In this document: positions 16,628 to 26,006 of the stretch, piece by piece
Layout: the number at the start of each line of letters is the position of its first letter
How positions within the stretch are numbered: the stretch's first letter is position 1
Assembly (NCBI RefSeq): GCF_002949795.1
Contig: NZ_CP026692.1
Span: 6,246,545-6,310,544 of the forward strand
Reading direction: 5' to 3'
From: Nostoc sp. 'Lobaria pulmonaria (5183) cyanobiont'
Lineage (GTDB): Bacteria > Cyanobacteriota > Cyanobacteriia > Cyanobacteriales > Nostocaceae
Length of the DNA stretch: 64,000 bases
The notes under the pieces: generated by a model
What the model was told of the DNA's origin: nothing
Seen by the model: only the letters and a program-made list of their open reading frames with translations
Databases searched by the model: none
Program-made: the position numbers and the translations under genes

Positions 16628-17788
16628 GTGAACATAGAAAAATTTATCCAACGCACAGAAATATTGCACAAGCGTTTAGCAGATTTATACCAAACTGCTA
16701 GTATACTACCTTGGATTTCCCCCGATCTGTTGCCGGAAGCTTTTAAGGAACTCTATAACACCTCAAAGATAGTACAGTTAGCAGCAGAGGAACTTTATCA
16801 GCAAAATGAGGAACTAGTAAAAACACGGAATTGGCTAGAAGGAGAACGCCACCACTACCAAGATTTATTCGAGTTGGCGCCAGACGGCTATTTAGTGACT
16901 AATACAGAAGGAATCATCCAAGAAGCTAACCTCACCGCAGCTAAGTTGTTGAATGTTGCAAAGCATTTTTTAGTGGGCAAACCAATAGTTAACTTTGTCC
17001 CTCTAGAAGAACGTCAGCAAGTTCGCAACGAACTGATACATTTATCGCAATCAGACAGAGTTAGAGAGTTATTGGTACGTTTGCAGCAACGTCATGGCGA
17101 GTCCTTTGATGCAGCTTTGACAGTTGCAGTTGTCCGCAATCACCAGGGTAAGGCAATCTCTCTACGTTGGATACTGCGTAATATTACTGGGCGTCAGCAC
17201 TTAGCAGTTAAGGACGACAGTGAAATTTTCAACCAGCGCCTCCTACATAAATATGCTAAAGGAGAAACTATTGCCCTCAACCCATTAGTAATTTGGTATG
17301 TTTCTCAGGGTTTTGTCAAACTCAGTACCTACTGTGAAACGGGTGAAGAAGTGCTGATAGGATTGGCAACAGCAGGAATGGTTTTTGGTTCTAGTTTGAC
17401 ATCTTTAAACATTTACCAAGCAACAGCCCTCGCTGATGTTGAGTTGGTGCCAATTTACACGGTAGAGGTAGCAGCTTCTCCAACACTTAGCCATACACTT
17501 TTACCAAAAATTAATCAGCGGTTACAGCAAACAGAATCTTTTTTAGTCATTTGTGGAAGACGGCGAGTACAAGATCGCTTGTACCATCTATTACAACTTT
17601 TGAAACGAGAAGTGGGTGAAACTGTACCAGAGGGAACTCGCCTAAGTGTTCGCTTTACTCACGAAGATATTGCTAGCGCCTGCTGTACTACTAGGGTAAC
17701 AATTACAAGATTGATGGGTAAATTACAAGAAGAAGGTACGATCGGTTTCGACTTAAAAAAACACATTATCTTGAGAGATGTTGATTAA
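16628..17788 (+). CDS. PAS domain-Crp/Fnr family transcription regulator
   Basis: The 386-residue protein starts at GTG 16628. Residues 1-75 are helical and possibly coiled coil (AAEELYQQNEELVKTRNWLE). A PAS domain spans about 80-195 (YQDLFELAPDGYLVTNTEGI to LRWILRNITGRQ). A Crp-like effector module spans about 205-300 (LLHKYAKGETI, GFVKLSTYCETGEEVLIGLA) and a winged HTH about 310-386 with the recognition helix in SACCTTRVTITRLMGKLQEE. The cyclic-nucleotide phosphate cassette of true Crp is not seen, so any ligand differs. It sits convergent with the CPBP protease and has a long upstream region. The same N-terminal coiled-coil/PAS layout occurs in the large kinase at 40454. Confidence 0.85.
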   Translation: MNIEKFIQRTEILHKRLADLYQTASILPWISPDLLPEAFKELYNTSKIVQLAAEELYQQNEELVKTRNWLEGERHHYQDLFELAPDGYLVTNTEGIIQEANLTAAKLLNVAKHFLVGKPIVNFVPLEERQQVRNELIHLSQSDRVRELLVRLQQRHGESFDAALTVAVVRNHQGKAISLRWILRNITGRQHLAVKDDSEIFNQRLLHKYAKGETIALNPLVIWYVSQGFVKLSTYCETGEEVLIGLATAGMVFGSSLTSLNIYQATALADVELVPIYTVEVAASPTLSHTLLPKINQRLQQTESFLVICGRRRVQDRLYHLLQLLKREVGETVPEGTRLSVRFTHEDIASACCTTRVTITRLMGKLQEEGTIGFDLKKHIILRDVD

Positions 17789-17818
17789 TTAGTTCGCTAT
17801 AGATTGATGACATTTTTG

Positions 17819-18508
17819 TTAAGCAAAGATAAGTTGCCAGCCAATCAGGAAAATTGCTATATCTGCAAAAACATGGCTGATGTATCCAGGCCAAATCGAG
17901 CAATAATTCAAGTAGCACCATGACCAAACCGCCCCTGCTAGAAACACCCCCAATGAGCATAATGTTGTCGCACGCCAGTCGAAGTAAGCTGCCAAACCAA
18001 CAACGTGATGAATCGTAAAAAACAGTGCAGATAGTACTATAGCTAAAGGACTTGATACCAAAATTTCACATTTACGATAGACAAACCAACGCCAGACAAA
18101 TTCCTCAAGCAAAGAGTTGATAAATATCCAATATCCTGAACCTACTAAGTAGATCGCAAAACTGTTCAATCCAACTTGCCTTGCTCGATCGCGAACATAT
18201 TCAACATCTATCCATTTTGCCCCCAGCAGCCAATAAACAATCAAAATGATGCCTAGCATTAATAGCCCTAATCCAACTCCAGCTAATAAATCGCGTCTTT
18301 TAGGATATTCAACTTTTAAATTCTCTTTATCGATAAATAACAACCAGATAATGGGTAGTACCAACAACCAGATTTTAGATAATAAAGCTACTAAATGTCC
18401 TTGGAAGCCAGGAAGTATATACAGTTGAGTTGTAATACCAATGCTCGGAACTGGCACAAGTAACAACAGAGCTAGTAGTGCATTTTGATTTTGGTTAGGT
18501 TTTAACAT
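17819..18508 (-). CDS. CPBP family intramembrane glutamic protease
   Basis: The 229-residue polytopic membrane protein belongs to the CPBP (CAAX protease and bacteriocin-processing) family. Six or more hydrophobic segments are visible. Motif 1 is EEFVWRWFVYR at about residues 136-146, with the paired catalytic glutamates and the Arg. Motif 2 is FTIHHVVGLAAYF near 165 with the conserved His. A later segment near 200 (SWCYLNYCSIWPGYISHVFAD) supplies a second His. Substrates are unknown. It converges on the PAS-Crp gene with about 30 bases between stops. Confidence 0.87.
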   Translation of the reverse strand: MLKPNQNQNALLALLLLVPVPSIGITTQLYILPGFQGHLVALLSKIWLLVLPIIWLLFIDKENLKVEYPKRRDLLAGVGLGLLMLGIILIVYWLLGAKWIDVEYVRDRARQVGLNSFAIYLVGSGYWIFINSLLEEFVWRWFVYRKCEILVSSPLAIVLSALFFTIHHVVGLAAYFDWRATTLCSLGVFLAGAVWSWCYLNYCSIWPGYISHVFADIAIFLIGWQLIFA

Positions 18509-19240
18509 GGGAAAGTTTTGTTGTATTTCGATGGTTTTAACTTTTAAACTACATCTATTTTGAAATCCATAGTTTTGATGTCAGGTTAGGGTGATTACTT
18601 GTAATAAAATCTATCAGTGTAGGTTGTGCTAGAGCTTGCTTTTCCGTAGGGATATGGTAGTAAAACCCAACATTAATAAGGATAAAATGTTGGGTTTTGT
18701 TCCTCAACCTAACCTACAGATATTACAAGGGTTTAACTTAACATGATATTAAACGTAGTGGAAACATCTCGATCCCATCTAGAAGTATCAGACATTTTGC
18801 CCACAATACTCCAAGTTTCAAAATTGATGAGGTTTACTATTACTTTTTATATTCAAACTATAAAACTTGAGTGTCATAATCAGACTTGAATAAGGTGACA
18901 CCTTGTACGTTGTCACATGAATGTTACATTAATTTAATACTAGAATTCGGATGAATTTGTGTGTAATATTCCCTCGAATGCAGCATTTTTATAATAATTT
19001 ACTGTGCCGATTTACTTACACATAATTAAAATGCACAGCCTGCTGCAATGCTGTAAAGGATATGGGATTTGAGGCGGACATTAATACCCATCGTGCTAAG
19101 TATAGCTTTTCGTCAAATCCTAGTGTGATACAAACAAGGAATTCAAAATGTACCCAAAATAATGTATATGTGGTTGAGGGCGTATTGCTAAAATCGCGAT
19201 ACCTATGGCGGACTACGCCTACGCAGCATTCAAAGCAGCT
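18509..19240. other. intergenic region with a dispersed hairpin repeat
   Basis: No gene is supported. At about 18663-18697 the sequence AAAACCCAACATT is followed by its inverse AATGTTGGGTTTT, a hairpin also found at about 20950-20985; both are followed by GTTCCTCAACCT. The end of the region contains CTATGGCGGACTACGCCTACGC (19204-19225, shown here only as a landmark spanning 22 bases in pieces), a frequent short palindromic filler. It happens to keep the glpK frame open upstream of its true start. Confidence 0.5.
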
Positions 19241-20755
19241 ATGCACACACTTGGCAAAAAAACTCCATCATCGGGCTACATCTTAGCACTGGATTTAGGT
19301 ACGACAGGCAACCGCGCCTTTGTATTTAACGCAGATGGCAAGATTGTTGGACAGGCATATAAAGAACTAACTCAGTATTATCCTCAGCCAGGATGGTTAG
19401 AACACGATCCTCAAGAAATCTGGCAGGATACCTTTTGGGTGATGCAAACCGCAATTGAAAATGCCCAGATTGCGCCATCAGCGATCGCAGCCTTGGGACT
19501 GACTGTACAGCGCGAAACCTGTTTGATTTGGGACAAAACTACTGGTAAATCACTCCATAGAGCGATCGTCTGGCAAGATCGCCGCACTGCTCCCCTTTGC
19601 CACCAGTTACAAGAACAAGGCTACGCTGAAGAAATTTACGATCGCACCGGATTAATCATTGATGCCTACTTTTCGGCTTCCAAGCTCAGATGGCTATTAG
19701 ACAATTTTACTGATATTGACCTGAACAATGTCTTAGCAGGCACTATTGATAGCTGGGTGCTGTGGAACCTCACAGGTGGGAAAGTCCACGCCACTGACCA
19801 CAGCAACGCCAGCCGTACAATGTTGATGAATCTCAAAACCTGTGAATGGGATGAGAATTTACTGGATCTGTTTCAGATTCCGGCTCACATTTTACCCCAG
19901 ATTCAGACGAGTTTAGGAGTATTTGGAGTCACTGATGCAACTTTGTTGGGTGCTGAAATTCCCATTACTGCCATCTTGGGAGATCAGCAAGCGTCTCTAT
20001 TTGGTCATGGCTGCGATCGCCCCAGTTTGATGAAATGTACTTACGGTACTGGTAGCTTTTTGGTAGCTCATACAGGCAATCGAATTGTGCGATCGCACCA
20101 TCAACTCATTTCTACAGTGGCATGGACACAAGCAAATTCCAGGGAGACTTTAGATGTAGGCTATGCCTTAGAAGGCAGTATGTTTACTAGTGGCGCTTGT
20201 ATTCAATGGTTGCGCGATCGTCTGAAGTTGATTAAAACTGCTGCTGAAACTGAAGCGATGGCCAATCAGGTAAAAGATAATGGCGGAGTCTACTTTGTGC
20301 CAGCATTTAGTGGACTGGGCGCACCCTACTGGGATATGAGCGCCAGGGGAGCTTTTTTCGGCATTACCGCCAGTGTACAACCAGAGCATCTGGTTCGCGC
20401 CGTCCTGGAAGCGATCGCTTATCAAGTTCTGGAGGTGGTGCAGGCGATAAATGCATCTTGCAGTACTCCAGTTGGGCGATTAACTGTAGATGGTGGTGCT
20501 TGTGAGAACAATTTCCTGATGCAGTTTCAAGCTGATGTATTAGGTATTCCAGTTGAACGTCCGATAATGCGCGATACGACCGTTCAGGGTGCAGCATTTG
20601 CGGCAGGTTTAGCTGTAGGATTTTGGCAGAGCTATGAAGCACTGGTAGAACAACGGCAAATTGAGCGTGTGTTTGAGCCGAGGAGCGATTTCCCGTTGTC
20701 CAACTTTGGTATTTGGCAAAAGGCAGTGAAACGTACTCTGGCTTGGGAGGAGTAG
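19241..20755 (+). CDS. glpK: glycerol kinase
   Basis: GlpK phosphorylates glycerol to sn-glycerol 3-phosphate. The FGGY-kinase blocks are all there: phosphate-1 loop LALDLGTTGNRAFVF, the substrate motif TVQRETCLIWDKTTG and VWQDRRTA, ILGDQQASLFGHGC, KCTYGTGSFLVAHTG, and the C-terminal signature GRLTVDGGACENNFLMQFQADVLG. I choose ATG 19241 (product 504 residues); an in-frame ATG at 19205 falls in a dispersed palindromic filler and would add an unusual AYAAFKAA leader. No transporter or dehydrogenase is next to it, so it appears to act alone. Confidence 0.94.
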   Translation: MHTLGKKTPSSGYILALDLGTTGNRAFVFNADGKIVGQAYKELTQYYPQPGWLEHDPQEIWQDTFWVMQTAIENAQIAPSAIAALGLTVQRETCLIWDKTTGKSLHRAIVWQDRRTAPLCHQLQEQGYAEEIYDRTGLIIDAYFSASKLRWLLDNFTDIDLNNVLAGTIDSWVLWNLTGGKVHATDHSNASRTMLMNLKTCEWDENLLDLFQIPAHILPQIQTSLGVFGVTDATLLGAEIPITAILGDQQASLFGHGCDRPSLMKCTYGTGSFLVAHTGNRIVRSHHQLISTVAWTQANSRETLDVGYALEGSMFTSGACIQWLRDRLKLIKTAAETEAMANQVKDNGGVYFVPAFSGLGAPYWDMSARGAFFGITASVQPEHLVRAVLEAIAYQVLEVVQAINASCSTPVGRLTVDGGACENNFLMQFQADVLGIPVERPIMRDTTVQGAAFAAGLAVGFWQSYEALVEQRQIERVFEPRSDFPLSNFGIWQKAVKRTLAWEE

Positions 20756-21376
20756 TCGATCCAAAAACGAGTTAAAGCAAAAATTCATATCCTGAAAAGG
20801 GAAAGTCTAAGGAACAAACACTATTACAATCAAGCAGGTTTTGGCTCGGCTTTACGTGAAGGGGAAGTACGCTTTTTAACGATGGGATAGCGAATTCTAG
20901 GTTGGCGAGGCAGTCCCCAATACGGTTCGGTTAAGAATATTTGTAGTGAAACCCAACAAACCCTGCAATATGTTGGGTTTCGTTCCTCAACCTCAACCTA
21001 TACATTTTTATTTTTTGGGCTTAACCAAATCGTATTGATTGGTTTCCTCACCCGCCTGGAACCAGGGGTTTTTCTCCCTGCAACAAGTTAATCAAGCAAT
21101 TTGTCTAGTTAATTGAGATAGTAGTTAGATTTAAGCGGTACTGTACTAGGTGAAACTTTATTTAGGAAGAAGGTTTAAGTTAAATAATTATTTACTGAAC
21201 CTTCTCCCTTTATTAAGTCTATGTTTTAGCTGAGGTTTTTAGGCATTTTGACAATAGCGATCGCAAAATATTTTCTTAATGGATGTTTGAAAAGTCCTCA
21301 TGTCGGCTGCGAAGATAAAGAACGTCCCAATATTGTTTCAGTAATTAATAAGTAATAATTTTTTGTCTGCCTACTT
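20756..21376. other. intergenic region with a possible gene fragment and a repeat
   Basis: On the minus strand a frame ending at 20830 reads FLTEPYWGLPRQPRIRYPIV and KKRTSPSRKAEPKPA. It looks coding-like but has no start and runs into the dispersed AACCCAACA...TGTTGGGTT hairpin near 20950-20985. I treat it as a possible C-terminal fragment of an unknown gene. The remainder, to 21376, shows nothing recognisable. Confidence 0.35.
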
Positions 21377-22471
21377 TTAGTTTTCTTCAGCTACAGGTAA
21401 ACGTATAGTAAATGTACTACCCTGTCCTGGTTCAGATGTCACATCGATTGTGCCTTGATGTGCTTCGATAATACAGCGAGAGAGATATAGTCCCAAACCA
21501 CTACCAGAACGTTGGTGTTTCCCTTGACGAAATCGCTCGAATAATATTGCCTGATCTGGTTTAGAAATTCCTGGTCCTGTATCTTGGATATCAATATTCA
21601 CAGCTACCGAAGTCAGATAACAGTGAATATTTACAGAACCTTTGTCTGTAAATTTGATAGCATTGCCGATGAGATTTGTCAAAACTCGCCGCAGTTCTAA
21701 GCGATCGCCCATAATGGTGCTTGCAGTTTCACCTCGATCAATATTTACAGCTAATCCTTTTTCTTCAGCTAAAGGAGTTAATTCTTGGGAAACTTCACTA
21801 ACTAATTCCTGAATATTGCAGGGAGAAATTTTTAAGGTTTTACAGCCCGCTTCATGACGATAAACTTCTAACAAGGTATTTACCATTTCCAGCAGGTCTT
21901 GATTGCTGCCAATCATGGTATCAATTATCTCTTGCAATTGTGGCGAAACATCGCAAAATCTGCCTTCCAGCAATAATTTTAATACGCGGTTGGAGGCTAC
22001 CAATGGTATACGTAAATCGTGAGTAAAACGCGAGACAAAATCTGCCCGGAGGTTCGCCATCTGATCTCGTTCGTCAATACTATGCTTGAGGCGCAGGAGC
22101 GATCGCACCCTTGCATGTAGTTCATCAGGATCGAATGGTTTACGAATGAAGTCATCTGCACCAGCGTCAAGTCCTTCAACAACGCTAGACTCATAATGAG
22201 CCGTGAGCAGCAGAATCGGGATAAATGGCAACGCCTGATTCTGTCGGATGCGCCGAGTAAATTCATAGCCATCTAGCTCCGGCATCATCACATCTAAGAG
22301 AATTATGTCTGGCGGTGACTCTTCAACCATAGCCAGAGCAATCTTACTATCTTCTACCAAGCTAATTTCATAGTCCTCATCTTCTAGGACTGCTTCTAAG
22401 ACCAGTAGATTGTCAAAAATATCATCGACAACGAGAATTTTATCTTTTTTGACAGTTTTAGGTAAAAACAT
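21377..22471 (-). CDS. response regulator-histidine kinase hybrid
   Basis: The 364-residue cytosolic protein has an N-terminal receiver (residues 10-130) with DDIFD acidic pocket, phosphoacceptor Asp in DIILLDVMMPELDG near 60 and Lys in FIRKPFDPDEL. It is followed directly by HisKA with the His box RFTHDLRIPLVASN near 150 and an HATPase (NLIGNAIKFTDKG, DTGPGISKPD, GSGLGLYLSRCIIEA). The usual E/D after the phosphorylated His is Asp here. This receiver-first layout is common in cyanobacteria for relay kinases. No partner gene is adjacent. Confidence 0.9.
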   Translation of the reverse strand: MFLPKTVKKDKILVVDDIFDNLLVLEAVLEDEDYEISLVEDSKIALAMVEESPPDIILLDVMMPELDGYEFTRRIRQNQALPFIPILLLTAHYESSVVEGLDAGADDFIRKPFDPDELHARVRSLLRLKHSIDERDQMANLRADFVSRFTHDLRIPLVASNRVLKLLLEGRFCDVSPQLQEIIDTMIGSNQDLLEMVNTLLEVYRHEAGCKTLKISPCNIQELVSEVSQELTPLAEEKGLAVNIDRGETASTIMGDRLELRRVLTNLIGNAIKFTDKGSVNIHCYLTSVAVNIDIQDTGPGISKPDQAILFERFRQGKHQRSGSGLGLYLSRCIIEAHQGTIDVTSEPGQGSTFTIRLPVAEEN

Positions 22472-23192
22472 GGCTAAATAAAAAAGAAGTGCTTGGCTAT
22501 CCCTAGCAAATCTAGTAATAGCTTACTTCACCAGTGCTGAGATTATTAAGGATTAACATTTTCTTTTAGAGTTTCCTGAGTTGAATACCTTTTTTCTACG
22601 TAATTAAACTGTTTTTTTATATATTTAATGTGCCAATTAATTAAAGCAACATATCTTTTTATAAGTATCTTAGCCACCTGAATTATCCAATTAATATCAG
22701 TACCTGGGTACTAAAGTGAGTTATTTTAGTCCCTTTTGTGTGCATAATCCCACTCAAAGCAAGGGTAACTACTCAATAGTCACCTACTTTTGCTTGCTAC
22801 CAGATTTTTCATGAAAAATTATTTAGCATAAAACATCAAGCGTTAGGTTAATGTATAGAAATATTTTTTGATTAACTTAAGTAGGTCGGCAGAATAAAAC
22901 CAAACTATGTTAACAAAAATGAACGAGGCTAAAATCCTCTTCCCTCCTGCTTCCTGCCTCCGGCCTCCTGCCTTATCCCAACGATAAATATTTACTTCCG
23001 CCCACCTACTTATATTGTCATATCGAAACTCTTGCCTTAAAAAAGCTTACGAGATAAGGTTATCTATGTCTAATGGTAGATGAAGTTCAGAGAATAATAC
23101 CAAACGCATTGCTTTTTGTATAAGATCCCGAATAGAAGAACGAGATTATTTTAATCTGTACTTTAGATAAATAACAGTAAAGTTAAACAACT
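22472..23192. other. 721-bp intergenic region
   Basis: AT-rich divergent promoter region between the hybrid kinase and the LuxR-type regulator. A pyrimidine-rich filler (CTTCCCTCCTGCTTCCTGCC) lies near 22940. I see no gene or RNA. Confidence 0.4.
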
Positions 23193-23912
23193 ATGAGTGA
23201 AATCAAGATCCTTGTAATTGAAGATCACAACCTGACAAGAATCGGCTTGCGGTCTGCTTTACAAACCCAGGCAGAGTTTAACATTGTTGGTGAAGCAGCT
23301 AATGCAACCGACGGCATTAGGCTTCTGAAAACTCTCAAGCCGGATGTTGCTACTATTGACATTGGTTTGCCTGACATGGATGGTATTGAGCTAACACGCA
23401 CATTTAGGCAATATCAGGCAGAGAATGAAGACTACACAACAAAGCTGCTAATTTTAACGATGCAAAATAGCGAACAAGCAGTTTTAGCAGCATTTGCAGC
23501 AGGTGCAGATTCTTATTGCATGAAGGATATAGAAACAGAGAAACTAGTAGAGGCTGTACAAACGACTTATGCAGGTAGCTCATGGATCGATCCAGCGATC
23601 GCAGACCTTGTACTACAACAAATACGTCAAGATTTCCCCGATGGCAACAGAGGCGCATCTGGAAAAAGAGTCTTAATTGAAGGTATTGACCCAGATACTG
23701 AAAAAAGTATAGTCAGCTATCCTTTAACTCATAGAGAGATGGATGTTTTAGAGTTGATTGTCGCTGGGTGTGACAATGCAGAAATTGCGAAAAGGCTCTA
23801 TTTAACAGTCGGTACTGTCAAAACTCATGTTCGAGGTATTCTCAATAAACTCTGTGTTGCTGACCGGACACAAGCTGCTGTCCGTGCTTTGCGGGCGGGA
23901 TTAGTACCGTGA
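23193..23912 (+). CDS. NarL/LuxR-type response regulator
   Basis: The 239-residue protein has a receiver domain (residues 4-130) with acidic pair EDH, phosphoacceptor in DVATIDIGLPDMDG near 54, Thr in LLILTM and Lys in SYCMKDIETEKL. A LuxR-type HTH occupies about 175-238 (PLTHREMDVLELIVAGCDNA, EIAKRLYLTVGTVKTHVRGI, LNKLCVADRTQAAVRALRAG). It therefore binds DNA when phosphorylated. No kinase is adjacent downstream; the divergent hybrid kinase upstream is a possible partner by position only. Confidence 0.9.
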   Translation: MSEIKILVIEDHNLTRIGLRSALQTQAEFNIVGEAANATDGIRLLKTLKPDVATIDIGLPDMDGIELTRTFRQYQAENEDYTTKLLILTMQNSEQAVLAAFAAGADSYCMKDIETEKLVEAVQTTYAGSSWIDPAIADLVLQQIRQDFPDGNRGASGKRVLIEGIDPDTEKSIVSYPLTHREMDVLELIVAGCDNAEIAKRLYLTVGTVKTHVRGILNKLCVADRTQAAVRALRAGLVP

Positions 23913-24099
23913 GTAACGTAAATAGCTATCATCAACTGCACACACCAGAACACTTAACAAATAAAAATATTTCTTTCCCAGTCTCCAGTCAATTGTTTTT
24001 CGGTCAAAGCGGTTAACTGGGACAAAGATTTATGAAGAAATTGTTACAAAGTTTAGTAGAATGACATAATTGACTAAATAAGTATTTTTATATACATAC

Positions 24100-25788
24100 A
24101 TGATAGCGGATCAATTTCCCTGGCTTACCGCGATTGTCTTACTGCCACTTGTTGCTTCCCTGCTCATCCCTGTGTTGCCTGATAAAGATGGTAAGCGCGT
24201 GCGGTGGTATGCACTGGGTGTAGGTATTGCAGATTTTGCATTAATGTGCTACGCCTTTTGGAAGCATTACGATGCCAGCAGTGCTAGTTTTCAAATGGTG
24301 GAAAATTATGCCTGGGTGCCTCAGTTAGGTTTTAACTGGGCGGTGTCAGTCGATGGGCTTTCAGCGCCACTTGTGCTTTTAGCCGGATTTGTCACCACCC
24401 TCTCGATATTTTCAGCTTGGCAAGTCGATCGCCGACCTCGCCTCTTCTATTTTTTGATGCTGGTGCTATATTCGGCACAGGTAGGGGTGTTCGTTGCTAA
24501 AGACTTGCTGCTATTTTTCATCATGTGGGAAGTAGAACTGATTCCCGTCTACCTACTAGTCTGCATTTGGGGTGGGCAAAGGCGTCGTTATGCAGCTACG
24601 AAATTTTTGTTGTATACCGCAGCGGCTTCTATATTTATTTTAGTGGCAGCCCTGGCAATGGGGTTATATGGCGGCGGTGATATGACATTTGATATAACCG
24701 CCCTCGCCAAGAAGGAATATCCTCTTAGTCTACAACTGCTACTTTATGCAGGATTGTTGATTGCATTTGGTGTCAAGCTTGCTGTTTTCCCCATGCATAC
24801 TTGGTTGCCTGATGCCCACGGCGAAGCATCCTCTCCTGTATCGATGATTTTGGCTGGTGTGTTACTGAAGATGGGTGGATATGGACTGATTCGCCTGAAT
24901 CTTGAGTTGCTTCCCGATGCACATATTTACTTTGCCCCGGTTCTAGCCATTCTGGGTGTTGTCAACATTATCTATGGTGCCTTGAACTCCTTTGCTCAGA
25001 CCAATATGAAGCGGCGTTTAGCTTATTCGTCGATTTCTCACATGGGGTTTGTATTGCTTGGGATTGCCTCCTTCACTGATTTGGGAATCAACGGTGCGAT
25101 GTTGCAGATGATTTCGCATGGTTTGATTGCATCAGTGCTGTTCTTCTTAGCAGGTGTTACTTACGATCGCACCCACACAATGGTAATGAAAGATATGGGC
25201 GGTATTGCTCAAGCCATGCCCAAAGTCTTTGCCCTGTTTACAATCGCAGCAATGGCATCTCTGGCACTTCCTGGGATGAGCGGCTTTGCTGGCGAACTAT
25301 CAGTATTTGTTGGTATAACAAGCAGTGACGTTTACAGTTCCACTTTCTGCACCGTTACAGTTTTTCTCGCCGCAGTTGGAGTTATCCTCACACCGATTTA
25401 TCTACTTTCCATGCTGCGAGAGGTGTTTTATGGTCAGGGTGCAGCACTCATCTGTGACATTAATAATGCAGGTTCGGAAAATCAAGAAGATGAGGGAACA
25501 GTTTGTTTTGGTACGGACTGTCTCGTACCAGAAGATGCAGTCTACGACGATGCTAGACCGCGTGAGGTATTTATCGCTGCCTGTTTTCTACTGATGATTA
25601 TTGGTATTGGTTTCTATCCGAAGATGGCGATGCAGATGTACGACGTGAAGACTGTCGCAGTCAATGCTAATCTTCGCCAGTCTTATGCCATAGTCTCGCA
25701 AACAAATCCCCAAATTTATGCCGAGGGTTTCTTGGTTCCGCAAATTTCAGAGGTTGAGGTAGCGCCCGTTTTGGGAGTTATTAAGTAA
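24100..25788 (+). CDS. ndhD: NAD(P)H-quinone oxidoreductase subunit 4 (NdhD)
   Basis: This is the proton-pumping antiporter-like membrane subunit of the cyanobacterial NDH-1 complex in the thylakoid, active in respiration, cyclic electron flow or CO2 uptake depending on paralogue. Its 562 residues form about 14 hydrophobic helices. The quinone-oxidoreductase block includes FFIMWEVELIPVYLLVCIWG with the conserved Glu, KLAVFPMHTWLPDAHGEASS with the pumping Lys and His, GGYGLIRLN, and ISHGLIASVLFFLAG. The C-terminal hydrophilic tail is long. No ndhF lies beside it, so I do not assign it to NdhD1, D2 or D3-D4 forms. Confidence 0.94.
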   Translation: MIADQFPWLTAIVLLPLVASLLIPVLPDKDGKRVRWYALGVGIADFALMCYAFWKHYDASSASFQMVENYAWVPQLGFNWAVSVDGLSAPLVLLAGFVTTLSIFSAWQVDRRPRLFYFLMLVLYSAQVGVFVAKDLLLFFIMWEVELIPVYLLVCIWGGQRRRYAATKFLLYTAAASIFILVAALAMGLYGGGDMTFDITALAKKEYPLSLQLLLYAGLLIAFGVKLAVFPMHTWLPDAHGEASSPVSMILAGVLLKMGGYGLIRLNLELLPDAHIYFAPVLAILGVVNIIYGALNSFAQTNMKRRLAYSSISHMGFVLLGIASFTDLGINGAMLQMISHGLIASVLFFLAGVTYDRTHTMVMKDMGGIAQAMPKVFALFTIAAMASLALPGMSGFAGELSVFVGITSSDVYSSTFCTVTVFLAAVGVILTPIYLLSMLREVFYGQGAALICDINNAGSENQEDEGTVCFGTDCLVPEDAVYDDARPREVFIAACFLLMIIGIGFYPKMAMQMYDVKTVAVNANLRQSYAIVSQTNPQIYAEGFLVPQISEVEVAPVLGVIK

Positions 25789-26006
25789 ACTGATTAAACC
25801 CAGAAATGTTGAAAATCTGGTGAGCGTTTTTTCGATAGTTTTTGGCATCTAAGTAGCTTTGATATTACTTAACCCGCTACCACTTTTATATTGGTTGCGG
25901 GTATTTTTGGTGCTACGTCTGTAGCTAAGTGTCAATTGTTTAAATTAGAGTGAGGCACAAAGGCTATGCTACAACAGATTATATTTCTGTGTATCTAAGC
26001 ATACTT

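Noticed and set aside
24082..24095. NtcA-like box GTA-N8-TAC before ndhD
   Set aside because: It lies only a few bases from the ATG in AT-rich sequence, with no -10 box at the right distance; a chance match.
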